A stretch of DNA of 64,000 nt from Nostoc sp. KVJ3 (GTDB taxonomy: Bacteria; Cyanobacteriota; Cyanobacteriia; Cyanobacteriales; Nostocaceae), in the NCBI RefSeq assembly GCF_026127265.1, contig NZ_WWFG01000001.1, positions 3,771,501 to 3,835,500 of the forward strand, read 5' to 3'. A program made the position numbers and the translations under genes. Shown piece after piece: positions 43,955 through 51,875 of this stretch. Under the pieces are notes generated by a model. That model worked only from the letters and a program-made list of their open reading frames with translations. It was not told where the DNA came from and did no database searches. Every line of letters begins with the position of its first letter. Positions within the stretch are counted from its first letter, which is position 1.

Positions 43955-45475
43955 TTAGTGTAAAAAGTGACGTACACCAGTTAAGACCATTACCAAACCC
44001 AGTTCGTTAGCAGCAACGATAGAATCTTTATCGTGCAAACTTCCCCCTGGTTGGACAATGGCTGTAATTCCTGCGGCTGCGGCTGTTCTGACTGAATCAT
44101 CGAAGGGAAAGAATCCATCGCTGGCGAGAATTGCACCCTTGGCTTTTTCTCCAGCTTGTTCTAGGGCTATTTTAACTGAGCCGACGCGGTTCATTTGACC
44201 AGCACCTACCCCTAGTGTAGTGCGATCGCTCGTAATCACGATGGCATTAGATTTAACGTGTCTGCAAACTTTCCAAGCAAATAGCAATTCGGCTAATTCG
44301 CTGGCGGTAGGTTGACGTTCGGTGACTACTTGCCATTGACTGGTATCAGCAATCACATCATCGCTAGCTTGGACAAGGAAACCACCGGCGATCGCTTTTA
44401 CCGTTTCCTTAGCTCCACTGCTCATATCTGGTAAAATTAAGATTCGCACGTTAGATTTTTTACCCAAGATTTCTTGAGCGTCCGCTTCACAACTTGGTGC
44501 AACCACACATTCTAAAAATGTTTTGGTTAACTCCTTGGCTGTAGCCGCATCAATGGGACGGTTGAGGGCGACAATTCCACCAAAGGCGGAAGTAGAATCA
44601 GCGTTGAAAGCTTTTTGATAGGCTTCAGAAATAGTGCTTCCCAATGCCGTACCGCAGGGATTTGTATGTTTGATAATTGTGGCTGCTGGGGTATCAGTGA
44701 ATTCGGCAATAATCCGGCGGGCGGCCTCTAAATCAACTAAGTTATTGTAACTAAGTTCTTTACCTTGGAGTTTTGTTGCGGCTGTCCATCCCGTTGGCGT
44801 AGTACCAATTTCATACCAGGCGGCGGGTTGATGGGGATTTTCGCCGTAACGTAGAGATTGCAATTGTGTACCGCTAAGGGTGTGGTTTTGTGTTCCTGCG
44901 AGATAAGAGGCGATCGCTTGGTCATAGCTAGCTGTGTGCGAAAATCCTTTTAATGCCGCCTTTTGTCGAAACTCTAGGGATGCTTTGCCGTTATTTTGCC
45001 GCAATTCCTGCAAATACTCGTCATATTGGGCTGGATCGCATAATACAGCGAGATGGGCGAAGTTTTTCGATGATGCCCGCAGCATTGCTGGCCCACCAAT
45101 ATCAATCTGTTCAACAGCTTGGGATAATGTCACCCCTGGTTTAGCAATAGTTTCTTCAAAAGGATAAAGATTCACCACTACTAAATCAATCGGGCGAATT
45201 TGGTTATTTTCTAAATCTGTAATATCTTGGGGAACATCTCGCCGGGCCAAAATTCCGCCATGAATTCGGGGATGCAGCGTTTTGACTCGACCACCTAAAA
45301 TTTCTGGAGAACCTGTGTAATCAGCAACTTTGGTAACTGGGAGTCCCGCCTCTTTGAGGGCTTGGGCTGTTCCCCCACTGCTGATTAAATCAAAGTCAAA
45401 TTCTTCAACCAAGCTACGGGCTAGGTCAATTAAACCGGTTTTGTTAGATACACTCAGCAGGGCTAGACGCGCCAT
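43955..45475 (-). CDS. purH: Bifunctional AICAR transformylase / IMP cyclohydrolase
   Basis: Catalyses the last two steps to IMP in purine synthesis. The 506-aa protein is full length. The N-terminal IMP cyclohydrolase (MGS-like) part has ALLSVSNKTGLIDLAR, SSGGTAQALKEAG and GRVKTLHPRIHGGIL. The C-terminal transformylase has the IIKHTNPCGTALG motif (Lys-His pair) and AFGGIVALNRP. It ends with the GVRHFLH motif usual for the family. Start is the ATG at 45475. It is upstream, on the same strand, of the three small RNA units. Confidence 0.97.
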   Translation of the reverse strand: MARLALLSVSNKTGLIDLARSLVEEFDFDLISSGGTAQALKEAGLPVTKVADYTGSPEILGGRVKTLHPRIHGGILARRDVPQDITDLENNQIRPIDLVVVNLYPFEETIAKPGVTLSQAVEQIDIGGPAMLRASSKNFAHLAVLCDPAQYDEYLQELRQNNGKASLEFRQKAALKGFSHTASYDQAIASYLAGTQNHTLSGTQLQSLRYGENPHQPAAWYEIGTTPTGWTAATKLQGKELSYNNLVDLEAARRIIAEFTDTPAATIIKHTNPCGTALGSTISEAYQKAFNADSTSAFGGIVALNRPIDAATAKELTKTFLECVVAPSCEADAQEILGKKSNVRILILPDMSSGAKETVKAIAGGFLVQASDDVIADTSQWQVVTERQPTASELAELLFAWKVCRHVKSNAIVITSDRTTLGVGAGQMNRVGSVKIALEQAGEKAKGAILASDGFFPFDDSVRTAAAAGITAIVQPGGSLHDKDSIVAANELGLVMVLTGVRHFLH

Positions 45476-46255
45476 TGGTCAATTCCTTAAAAAGTCGGCT
45501 GGAAGCGAAGGATCTCAAGTTTTACATAAGCCTTGGTTCACTTCAAGACCATTTGGAGGAAATAAGATTGACATTCCCACAACCTCTACTTATGTTACTG
45601 CGATCTCGAATGAGCGATCGCTGAACTTGCAAAAAATTAATAGAAAAGATTATCGTTAGTATTGTCTTTCACTTATCTTCATTGCAAAAATAATGTATAA
45701 GTGAATACCAAGAATATTAATAGTAACTTTATTCAGACTTTATTAAAAATTTATATTATCTTTAATAGACTCTTGCAAAGTATGCTGGATAAGCTTAAAA
45801 TTAAAGTACAATAAGTTTATCGATTTACCGTAGTTTACAAGAAGGAGATCGATCCAAAATCAAACTCCGGTAAGTTAGAAATCTTTCTTGTTCGGGTACC
45901 AGTAAGGGTGAGGCTTATAGCCGAGTAAGTTACAAGGTTTTTTACCGCCTTATTTAGTTTTCGACTTGTTTCCTTAAATACTTTAGAAAAGTTTACTTTT
46001 ACTAAATGAAAAAGATTTTCGTTAGTCTGATATTATATTTCTAGACTTATTGAGATTATTATTCATTAAGTCAACGGTTATTACAGCTTGGTGCTTTAGC
46101 TCTAATGGGTTTGATTGCTGCTTATTTTGTAGATACAAGGCTAATAAGTAGCCTTGCGTTAATTCTTGCGATCGCCTCTGGCGGGTGCTTTGCACCATCA
46201 CACCGCGTCTTTGAAGAAGAATTGCAAATCAACATATATCAAGTGAAAAGAAAAT
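45476..46255. other. Long region upstream of flavodoxin, no gene assigned
   Basis: 780 bp, AT-rich, with several near-palindromic AT stretches. An open frame just before isiB (46105-46305) has a hydrophobic segment LGALALMGLIAAYFV but no ribosome site, and overlaps the isiB start out of frame; it may be a remnant of a membrane protein gene. I do not annotate it as a gene. Confidence 0.5.
46049..46068. promoter_or_regulatory. Possible Fur box upstream of isiB
   Basis: The sequence ATTGAGATTATTATTCATTA is partly symmetric and similar in base content to Fur boxes (GATAATGATAATCATTATC). isiB is Fur-controlled in other cyanobacteria. The distance (about 190 bp from the start codon) is long, so this is tentative. 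Confidence 0.25.
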
Positions 46256-46768
46256 ATGTCGAAAAAAATCGGTCTGTTCTACGGGACTCAAACTGGCAAC
46301 ACTGAATCTGATGCTGAAAAAATTCGGGATGAGTTTGGTGGTGATGTTGTAACATTACATCCCATTTATGAGGCGGATACTAGCACTTTTGACGAGTATA
46401 AATTGCTGATTATTGGCTCTCCAACTTGGGATATTGGTCAACTTCAGAGCGATTGGGAAAGCTTTTTTCCCGATTTGGATGAAATAGATTTTAGTGGTAA
46501 GTTGGTTGCCTATTTTGGTGATGGAGACCAATATGGCTATGCCGAGAACTTTCAGGATGCAATAGGAATTCTGGAAGAAAAAATTTCTCAGCGCGGTGGT
46601 AAAACTGTTGGCTACTGGTCAACCGAAGGGTATGACTTTGAAAATTCTAGAGCTTTGAAAAATGGCAAGTTTGTCGGATTGGCACTCGATCAAGGTAGTC
46701 AATCCGATCTCACAGACGAGCGAATTAAAACTTGGGTTGCTCAGTTGAAGACAGAATTTGGTTTGTAG
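46256..46768 (+). CDS. isiB: Flavodoxin
   Basis: FMN electron carrier that replaces ferredoxin under iron limitation. The 170-aa long-chain flavodoxin has the FMN phosphate loop TQTGNT (11-16), the flavin-stacking region GSPTWDIGQLQSDWESF (about 54-70) and YFGDGDQYGYAENFQDA (about 90-106). Length and motifs match the cyanobacterial IsiB. Start ATG at 46256 follows GTGAAAAGAAAAT. No isiA gene is beside it. In other cyanobacteria it is repressed by Fur when iron is plentiful; a weak Fur-like site is listed separately. Confidence 0.96.
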   Translation: MSKKIGLFYGTQTGNTESDAEKIRDEFGGDVVTLHPIYEADTSTFDEYKLLIIGSPTWDIGQLQSDWESFFPDLDEIDFSGKLVAYFGDGDQYGYAENFQDAIGILEEKISQRGGKTVGYWSTEGYDFENSRALKNGKFVGLALDQGSQSDLTDERIKTWVAQLKTEFGL

Positions 46769-46893
46769 AAAGCCTTTGCGAATAGAATTTGCGTCTACAC
46801 AAACAAAGCTCAGTATTCAGGAGTCCTGAGTAACGGGCTAAGAGAAAAGCAAGATTTTTAACCTGTGTAGACGCAGTTTCTAGCCGCCCTTTT

Positions 46894-47183
46894 AAGTAGG
46901 AATGCAAAATTAAATATAGCGGTTCTCAGTCGAGTGAGGTACAAGAACCCCACCCCCAACCCCCTCCCCGCAAGCGATGAGGGGACTATGATGTACCTCA
47001 TGTGATTAGGAAACGCTATATACATTTGTCATTGCGAATGGAGCAAAGCGGAATGAAGCATAAGTCCTTCGGACACGCTTCGCGAACGCAAGGTCTTGGG
47101 ATTGCAACTCTTGGAGACGCTGTTCGCGTTCGCTACATTTCATTCTCCTCGCAATGACATAAATATTTTTGCATACGCACTTA
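46894..47183. mobile_element. Family A element, interrupted near one end
   Basis: Inverted copy: starts AAGTAGGAATGCAAAATT and ends GCATACGCACTTA. The stretch AATTAAATATACATTTG of other copies is split by a 98-bp insert (46919-47016). Confidence 0.78.
46919..47016. mobile_element. 98-bp MITE inserted in a family A element
   Basis: Imperfect inverted ends TATAGCGGTTCTCAG and CTAATCACATGAGGTAC-like on the other strand, flanked by TATA on both sides (target TA or TATA duplicated). The interior is C-rich (CCCCACCCCCAACCCCC). TA-type duplication suggests mobilisation by an IS630/Tc1-like transposase (inference). Confidence 0.65.
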
Positions 47184-47218
47184 GTTGAAATTGATAATTT
47201 AGAAGTTATGGGTTATTT

Positions 47219-47995
47219 ATGTCTGATTCCTTTGATGTTGTGTGGTTAAGTGCCAGTCCTGCTTTACAACGTTTTGATAAACCATTACTTGATTACATAT
47301 CTGGATATATAAACGTCGCCCAGTGGGAATACCAGCAAACCAAAGATGAAGCTAGTTCCATAGATCAGGCTATCGAATTGCTGGATGATTTTTTAGAATT
47401 GTACGATCGCCCCATGCATTTGGCGGGACATGGGATGGGTGGTGCGATCGCCTTAAGCTTTGCTCGGCGATTTCCTCAAAAAGTGCGATCGCTCACCCTG
47501 TTGGCTGTAGCTGCTCAACCTGCAAACAATTGGCACGCTCACTATTACTTTCAGCGACAACTTTTTAGCATCAGCCGTGAGCTAGTTTTAGGAAGCAGCG
47601 TTCGTAGTCTATTTGGAAATCAACCACCTCATACCACTAAAAAGTTAGTAGCTGCCTTAGATAAAGATTTAGAACAATCTCCATCGTCACACTCTTTGTT
47701 TAAGTTGGTTTATTTACCCAAGGGTGGAGTTTCTATGCCAATGATGGTATGTGGTAGCAAGAGCGATCCGGTCGTCAACTCACCTGCATTACATGACTGG
47801 CTGAATTGGTTAAAGCCAGAAGATAAACTCTGGGAATGCCCACAAGGTTATCATTTTTTTCACTACTTCTATCCTCAACAGGTTGGCGAAGAGATTTTGA
47901 ATTTTTGGCAACGCCACCATCCATATCTATTGGACATCTCCGAAAAAGAATGTAGAGACGTAGCACTGCTACGTCTCTACAAGGGTTGTGGATAA
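47219..47995 (+). CDS. Alpha/beta-hydrolase fold protein with glycine at the nucleophile site
   Basis: 258 aa. LAGHGMGGAIALSFARRFP (about 67-86) is the nucleophile elbow of an alpha/beta hydrolase, but the Ser of GxSxG is Gly here (GHGMG). An acid region MMVCGSKSDPVV and a histidine region PQGYHFFHYF are present. The usual LHG oxyanion loop near the N-terminus is missing; the protein starts directly with SFDVVWLSASPALQRFD. It is thus probably not an active esterase. The last 15 residues (RDVALLRLYKGCG) are encoded by a palindromic dispersed repeat, so the original C-terminus may have been shorter. Start ATG at 47219. Confidence 0.78.
   Translation: MSDSFDVVWLSASPALQRFDKPLLDYISGYINVAQWEYQQTKDEASSIDQAIELLDDFLELYDRPMHLAGHGMGGAIALSFARRFPQKVRSLTLLAVAAQPANNWHAHYYFQRQLFSISRELVLGSSVRSLFGNQPPHTTKKLVAALDKDLEQSPSSHSLFKLVYLPKGGVSMPMMVCGSKSDPVVNSPALHDWLNWLKPEDKLWECPQGYHFFHYFYPQQVGEEILNFWQRHHPYLLDISEKECRDVALLRLYKGCG
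47951..47981. repeat. Palindromic repeat at the 3' end of the gene
   Basis: Arms TGTAGAGACGTAGCA and TGCTACGTCTCTACA form a 15-bp hairpin with a one-base spacer. It overlaps the coding end of the alpha/beta-hydrolase-like gene. A related but imperfect hairpin lies at 49301-49330. Confidence 0.85.
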
Positions 47996-48069
47996 GGCAT
48001 ATTTAATTTCACCAGATGTCTATTCGTTAAAGTAGAGAGTGACCAGTTCCCCATATCTACAAGGTACAG

Positions 48070-48495
48070 ATGACGACTACTGTCAATATTTCTACAACAA
48101 ATCCCTTGGATGTTGCTGACCACACTTTATTTGTTTGCAAAACTTGTGCTAGCGTTTGGCAAGAGGGAAAACGTTTAGGTGAAAGTGGTGGTCAAAAACT
48201 TCTGCAACAACTTCAGCAGTTGGCACAAGATTGGGACTTACGAAATGAATTCCCAATTCAAGAAGTTGAATGCATGAGTGCTTGTAATCGTTCCTGTGTA
48301 GTTGCTTTTGCCGCCAAAGGCAAATTAACATATTTATTTGGTGATTTAGCCGTTGATGGTAGTGCATCTGCGGTATTAGAGTGTGCTAGTCAATACTATG
48401 CTAAAGCAGATGGTTTATTGCCTTGGTCAGAGCGCCCAGAAGCCTTGAAAAAGGGCATTTTGGCAAAGATTCCACCTTTATCTCTATCTCAGTGA
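48070..48495 (+). CDS. DUF1636 family metal-binding protein
   Basis: 141 aa. The sequence FVCKTCASVWQEGKRLGESGGQKLLQQL (C-x2-C around 23-26) and the later VECMSACNRSCVVAFAAKGKLTYLFGDL match the DUF1636 family, whose fold and spacing resemble thioredoxin-like [2Fe-2S] ferredoxins. The cysteines could hold a metal or cluster. Members commonly sit among cobalamin genes; here the stop codon overlaps the start of cobK (TGATG), so translation is coupled. A role in corrinoid or metal handling is inferred from this. Start is the ATG at 48070. Confidence 0.82.
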   Translation: MTTTVNISTTNPLDVADHTLFVCKTCASVWQEGKRLGESGGQKLLQQLQQLAQDWDLRNEFPIQEVECMSACNRSCVVAFAAKGKLTYLFGDLAVDGSASAVLECASQYYAKADGLLPWSERPEALKKGILAKIPPLSLSQ

Positions 48496-49238
48496 TGCGC
48501 CTTTTGATTCTGGGTGGGACGGGAGATGCCGCAGAACTAGCTGCCAGAGTGGTCACTATTCAAGGGTTAGAAGCAATCACATCTCTAGCTGGTCGCACCC
48601 GTCAACCATCAGTTCCGTTAGGCGATTTCCGGGTTGGAGGCTTCGGTGGTGTAGCTGGATTGGCTAGTTATTTGCGAGTAAAGCAAATTGACTTATTAAT
48701 TGATGCAACCCATCCTTTTGCTAGTCAGATTTCCTTCAATGCGGCAGATGCTGCAACCGAGGTTGGAGTACCCCGTCTGATGTTAATCCGCCCACCTTGG
48801 GAAAAAGGAAATGGCGATCGCTGGATTGAAGTTGACAGTGTTGCCGCCGCCGCCGCATCTCTGCACAACCAGGCACAGCGAGTATTTTTGACCGTTGGTA
48901 GGCAAGAACTCGCCGCCTTTGCTCACCTAGAGGAAATTTGGTTTTTAATGCGGATGATTGACTCTCCTACTGATGATGCTTTGGTACCAGCAGGAAAAAT
49001 ATTGTGCGATCGCGGGCCCTTTACCCTCAATAATGAAAGGCAAATCCTGATTCATCACAAAATTGATACCATAGTGAGTAAAAATAGTGGTGGCAATGCA
49101 ACAAAGCCCAAGATTATTGCAGCGCGAGAATTAGGCATAAAAGTTGTGATGGTAAATCGTCCAGCTATACCACCAGGGGAGCAGGTTAATGATGTTGATG
49201 GTGCTGTAGCATGGCTATTTGAAAAGTTACACAACTAG
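48495..49238 (+). CDS. cobK: Precorrin-6A reductase
   Basis: NAD(P)H-dependent reduction of precorrin-6A (or cobalt-precorrin-6A) in cobalamin synthesis. From the ATG at 48495 it has 247 aa: MRLLILGGTGDAAELA dinucleotide-binding start, DLLIDATHPFASQISFNA (the conserved THPFA motif), FLTVGRQELAAF, and SKNSGGNATKPKIIAARELGIKVVMVNRPA near the end. The open frame begins 24 codons earlier, within the DUF1636 gene, but the overlapping ATG is the natural start. No other cob gene is within view. This organism would be a B12 (pseudocobalamin) producer. Confidence 0.92.
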   Translation: MRLLILGGTGDAAELAARVVTIQGLEAITSLAGRTRQPSVPLGDFRVGGFGGVAGLASYLRVKQIDLLIDATHPFASQISFNAADAATEVGVPRLMLIRPPWEKGNGDRWIEVDSVAAAAASLHNQAQRVFLTVGRQELAAFAHLEEIWFLMRMIDSPTDDALVPAGKILCDRGPFTLNNERQILIHHKIDTIVSKNSGGNATKPKIIAARELGIKVVMVNRPAIPPGEQVNDVDGAVAWLFEKLHN

Positions 49239-49248
49239 GCAAAAGTCC

Positions 49249-49360
49249 GGCGTTGCTGATTGCGGCATGAAAACGATTGTGCATTGCGGTGAAAAATCCT
49301 TGTAGAGACGGAAAATTTTACGTCCCTACATTCAAGTTTATACCTCGATTCAGCAACGCC
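49249..49360. mobile_element. Small palindromic element (GGCGTTGCTGA ends)
   Basis: 112 bp with ends GGCGTTGCTGATTGC and GATTCAGCAACGCC, and an inner hairpin TGTAGAGACGGAAAATTTTA. A fragment of its right end recurs near 34099-34118. Non-coding. Confidence 0.65.
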
Positions 49361-49398
49361 CAAAAGTCTAATTTATACTAGCCTATGCGAATTGACTA

Positions 49399-49863
49399 TT
49401 AATTTTTGGAAGTTGAAAAGTTTAATTGCTGTTGAATAGTTTTGGCATCATTATACAGATTTGTGACTCTAGAATCATTACTTGGACAGCTAATATCTGG
49501 AGATTTTTGTCCTTGATACTTGATTTGAGTTGATGTACCGAATGAAACAGATTTAACACATGAAGTAGATGGTAAACCTGACAGTGGTTTAGCTGCTGAA
49601 ATATCCTGGAAAAATGTAGTAGCTGTGTTCACTTTAATTTCACCTGCACCTTTCCTATTGCAAACAGTGTAAGTTGCCTTTCCTGATGGAAATACGCGAA
49701 TTTTAAACCCGCAAGCATTTGTAGAACCGCTATTAATAATAACTCCTGGCTTTTGAGGAGTTGGAGTTTGTGCAAGTATTTTCATAGAGAAAACACATAA
49801 AGGTGTAGCCAACAATACTGAAGCCAAGCTAATCTTATAGAAGTTAAAAACTTTCACTGTCAC
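49399..49863 (-). CDS. Secreted hypothetical protein
   Basis: 154 aa, not recognised. The N-terminus (KISLASVLLATPLCVFSMKILA) is a signal peptide, likely cut near ILAQT. The mature part has four cysteines (ACGF, VCNR, SCVK, SCPS) that could make two disulfides. The rest is rich in Ser, Thr and Gly (GVIINSGSTNACGFKIRVFPSGKATYTVC). A periplasmic or extracellular beta-rich protein is likely. It is convergent with cobK. No homologue that I can name. Confidence 0.6.
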   Translation of the reverse strand: MTVKVFNFYKISLASVLLATPLCVFSMKILAQTPTPQKPGVIINSGSTNACGFKIRVFPSGKATYTVCNRKGAGEIKVNTATTFFQDISAAKPLSGLPSTSCVKSVSFGTSTQIKYQGQKSPDISCPSNDSRVTNLYNDAKTIQQQLNFSTSKN

Positions 49864-50168
49864 CTCACATTGATTTTTGATTTACTTGTATAGTTATCAA
49901 CTACTTTGAGATATTTTATTACTAAAAAATTATGTAATGGCATTCATTTGGTTAATCCTTGGTTAAGAATCATTAGATTTGTCAGCAGCAAAGTTACTAG
50001 ACAGAAACTATGGAGAATGCTTAAAACTATAGTTGATTGGACATTTTTTTATATGTCATAATTGTGTCATTTCTATGTCAAAAGAATATATACTTTTCAG
50101 AGGATGTTTTAAAAGTGGTTGGCTGTAATTTTAGGTACTTTTAGATCCCCCTAACCCCCCTTAAAAAG

Positions 50169-50336
50169 GCTACGGTGTACACACATCTCTGTAGAAACCC
50201 AAAATCGTTGGAGATCCCCCTAAATCCCCGATAAATTGGGGGACTTTAAGAGACTTTTGCCCCCCAATTTATCGGGGGGTTGGGGGGATCAAAAGCCTAT
50301 GAGACCACTCTCAAAGACTTGTGTGTACACCGTAGC
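50169..50336. mobile_element. Inner MITE, family C
   Basis: 168 bp, ends GCTACGGTGTACACACA / TGTGTGTACACCGTAGC. The centre carries its own CCCGATAAATTGGGGG hairpin. The host sequence CTTAAAAAG is duplicated at both sides. Confidence 0.82.
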
Positions 50337-50377
50337 CTTAAAAAGGGGGAAGAATCAAAGTCCCCCTTTTTAAGGGG

Positions 50378-50421
50378 AGCCACTGCGTTGGGCGGGTTCC
50401 CCAACTTGAAGCACGTGGCGT
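50378..50421. repeat. 44-nt dispersed repeat inserted in the MITE
   Basis: Reads AGCCACTGCGTTGGGCGGGT onward. The same unit in the other orientation is at 57719-57763, with a diverged copy at 33964-34009. It splits the AAGGGGGATTTAGGGGG sequence of the host MITE. Confidence 0.72.
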
Positions 50422-50497
50422 GGATTTAGGGGGATCTAAAACTTTTTGCTACCTACCAGAGGACTTTTAAAACATCCTCTCAGATAATTATCTCGAC

Positions 50498-51727
50498 CTA
50501 CTTAATTAATGCTATTTTCTGAGTAGAGGTGTAACTTGGCAACACATGATTCAATTTTGCTTCATTGAGATGCAGATGATTTGACAACACAGCAGAGATA
50601 ACATCCCGAAAATCAGTAGTAATAGCCAAGTCTCTACCTTGGTAAAGTTGGGCTGTAGATAGACCAGGCCATTCACCATAAACTTTACCACCGCGAATAT
50701 TACCACCCAAAACCCACATAACATTCCCGTGACCGTGGTCAGTACCACCGTTATCATTTTGCTTGACTGTACGACCAAACTCAGACATCACCACAATTGT
50801 CGTATTCTGGTAAACGCTCCCTAAGCCTCCAACCAAACTGGTCAAACCTGAACCTAATTTTTTGAGATTCCTAGCTAACTGTCCTTGAGTGCCACCTTGA
50901 TTAACATGGGTATCCCAACCTCCTAAAGCCATAAACCCTAACTCAATTCTGGGGTCTTTGAGCATTAGTTGTGCCAATCGTTGGGCATCGCTAGCGAAGC
51001 TATCAGGTGAAGGCGCACCATTATTCGCCATTTTCATTTCACTATCTAGGTCATTCATGATGGCCTGACGTGCCATTCGTCCTTGCTGATAGGTCTGACT
51101 TAAGGCATCATTACCGCCATAAAGTTGGTCAAATGCTGCTGCTAATTGAGGACGATCTATTGGCAGAGGTCTGTTAGCATTTCTCCCTGATGCGATGTTA
51201 GCTACAGGCATCCGACCAGAAAAAATCCAGGGTGTTGTTTCTCCCACACTTACTGCTTGAATAGGTGTTTTTTGAGAAATCACCCCTAGTAAACGATTCA
51301 TCCAACCATCCTGAGTATGTTTGTCACCAGGGGTAGCACTTTCCATGTATTCTTGAGCATCAAAGTGAGAACGAGTTGGATCGGGAGAACCACAGGCATG
51401 AACGAATGCCAAACTGTTCTGCTGCCAAAAGGGGATCAAAGAATCTAAGGCTGGATGCAAGCCAAAGCGTCCATCTAAATCTATTACTCCCCCTTCTTTG
51501 CCTGGTTGGGGAATAGCAATTTGCGGTCTGGCTTGATAGTAAGCTGTCTCTGAGTAAGGAACCACGACGTTTAAACCGTCTACTGCCCCCCGAAGGAAAA
51601 TTACAATTAAGCGCTTCTGGTCAATATTTGGGGTAGCGGATCTGGCTATCCAAGCATTGCTGCTTACAGCTGTGATTGCAGCAGCTGAAAAAATTCCACC
51701 TTGGATTAGGAAGTTACGTCTTTTCAT
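50498..51727 (-). CDS. DUF1501 family secreted protein
   Basis: 409 aa. It has a twin-arginine-type signal (MKRRNFLIQGGIFSAAAITAVSS). The DUF1501 family belongs to the alkaline phosphatase/sulfatase-like superfamily: LIVIFLRGAVDGLNVVVPYSE, DFRDVISAVLSNHL, SRSHFDAQEYME-like TRSHFDAQEYME and MSEFGRTVKQNDNGGTDHGHGNVMWVLGG. Function is unknown. It lies downstream of a DUF1800 gene on the same strand, the usual partner for this family. The pair forms the distal part of an ECF sigma factor operon. Confidence 0.9.
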   Translation of the reverse strand: MKRRNFLIQGGIFSAAAITAVSSNAWIARSATPNIDQKRLIVIFLRGAVDGLNVVVPYSETAYYQARPQIAIPQPGKEGGVIDLDGRFGLHPALDSLIPFWQQNSLAFVHACGSPDPTRSHFDAQEYMESATPGDKHTQDGWMNRLLGVISQKTPIQAVSVGETTPWIFSGRMPVANIASGRNANRPLPIDRPQLAAAFDQLYGGNDALSQTYQQGRMARQAIMNDLDSEMKMANNGAPSPDSFASDAQRLAQLMLKDPRIELGFMALGGWDTHVNQGGTQGQLARNLKKLGSGLTSLVGGLGSVYQNTTIVVMSEFGRTVKQNDNGGTDHGHGNVMWVLGGNIRGGKVYGEWPGLSTAQLYQGRDLAITTDFRDVISAVLSNHLHLNEAKLNHVLPSYTSTQKIALIK

Positions 51728-51875
51728 AATTAAAATTACTATGAGTTGTGAAAATTATTTTTTTAACGAACCGCGATCGCATCGCGTCTTGCAGAGAAGG
51801 GCACAATGAAAGAGATTCACAAATTATTTGGGGCTGCTAAGGCTGATTCCCAATGCCCAATGCCCAATTATGTAA

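Larger units (their letters stand above)
50100..50479. mobile_element. MITE, family B, with two inner insertions
   Basis: 380 bp. Ends GAGGATGTTTTAAAAG and perfect complement, target duplication TCA (50097-50099 and 50480-50482). Inside are a family C element (50169-50336) and a 44-nt dispersed repeat (50378-50421). The remainder of 49864-50497 has no gene. Confidence 0.87.

Noticed and set aside
45580..46040. Possible riboswitch or isiA remnant upstream of isiB
   Set aside because: No recognisable aptamer and no CP43-like reading frame; only AT-rich sequence with short palindromes.
46105..46305. 66-aa frame with a hydrophobic segment before isiB
   Set aside because: No ribosome site, overlaps the isiB start in another frame, and the C-terminal half is unlike a protein; at most a gene remnant.
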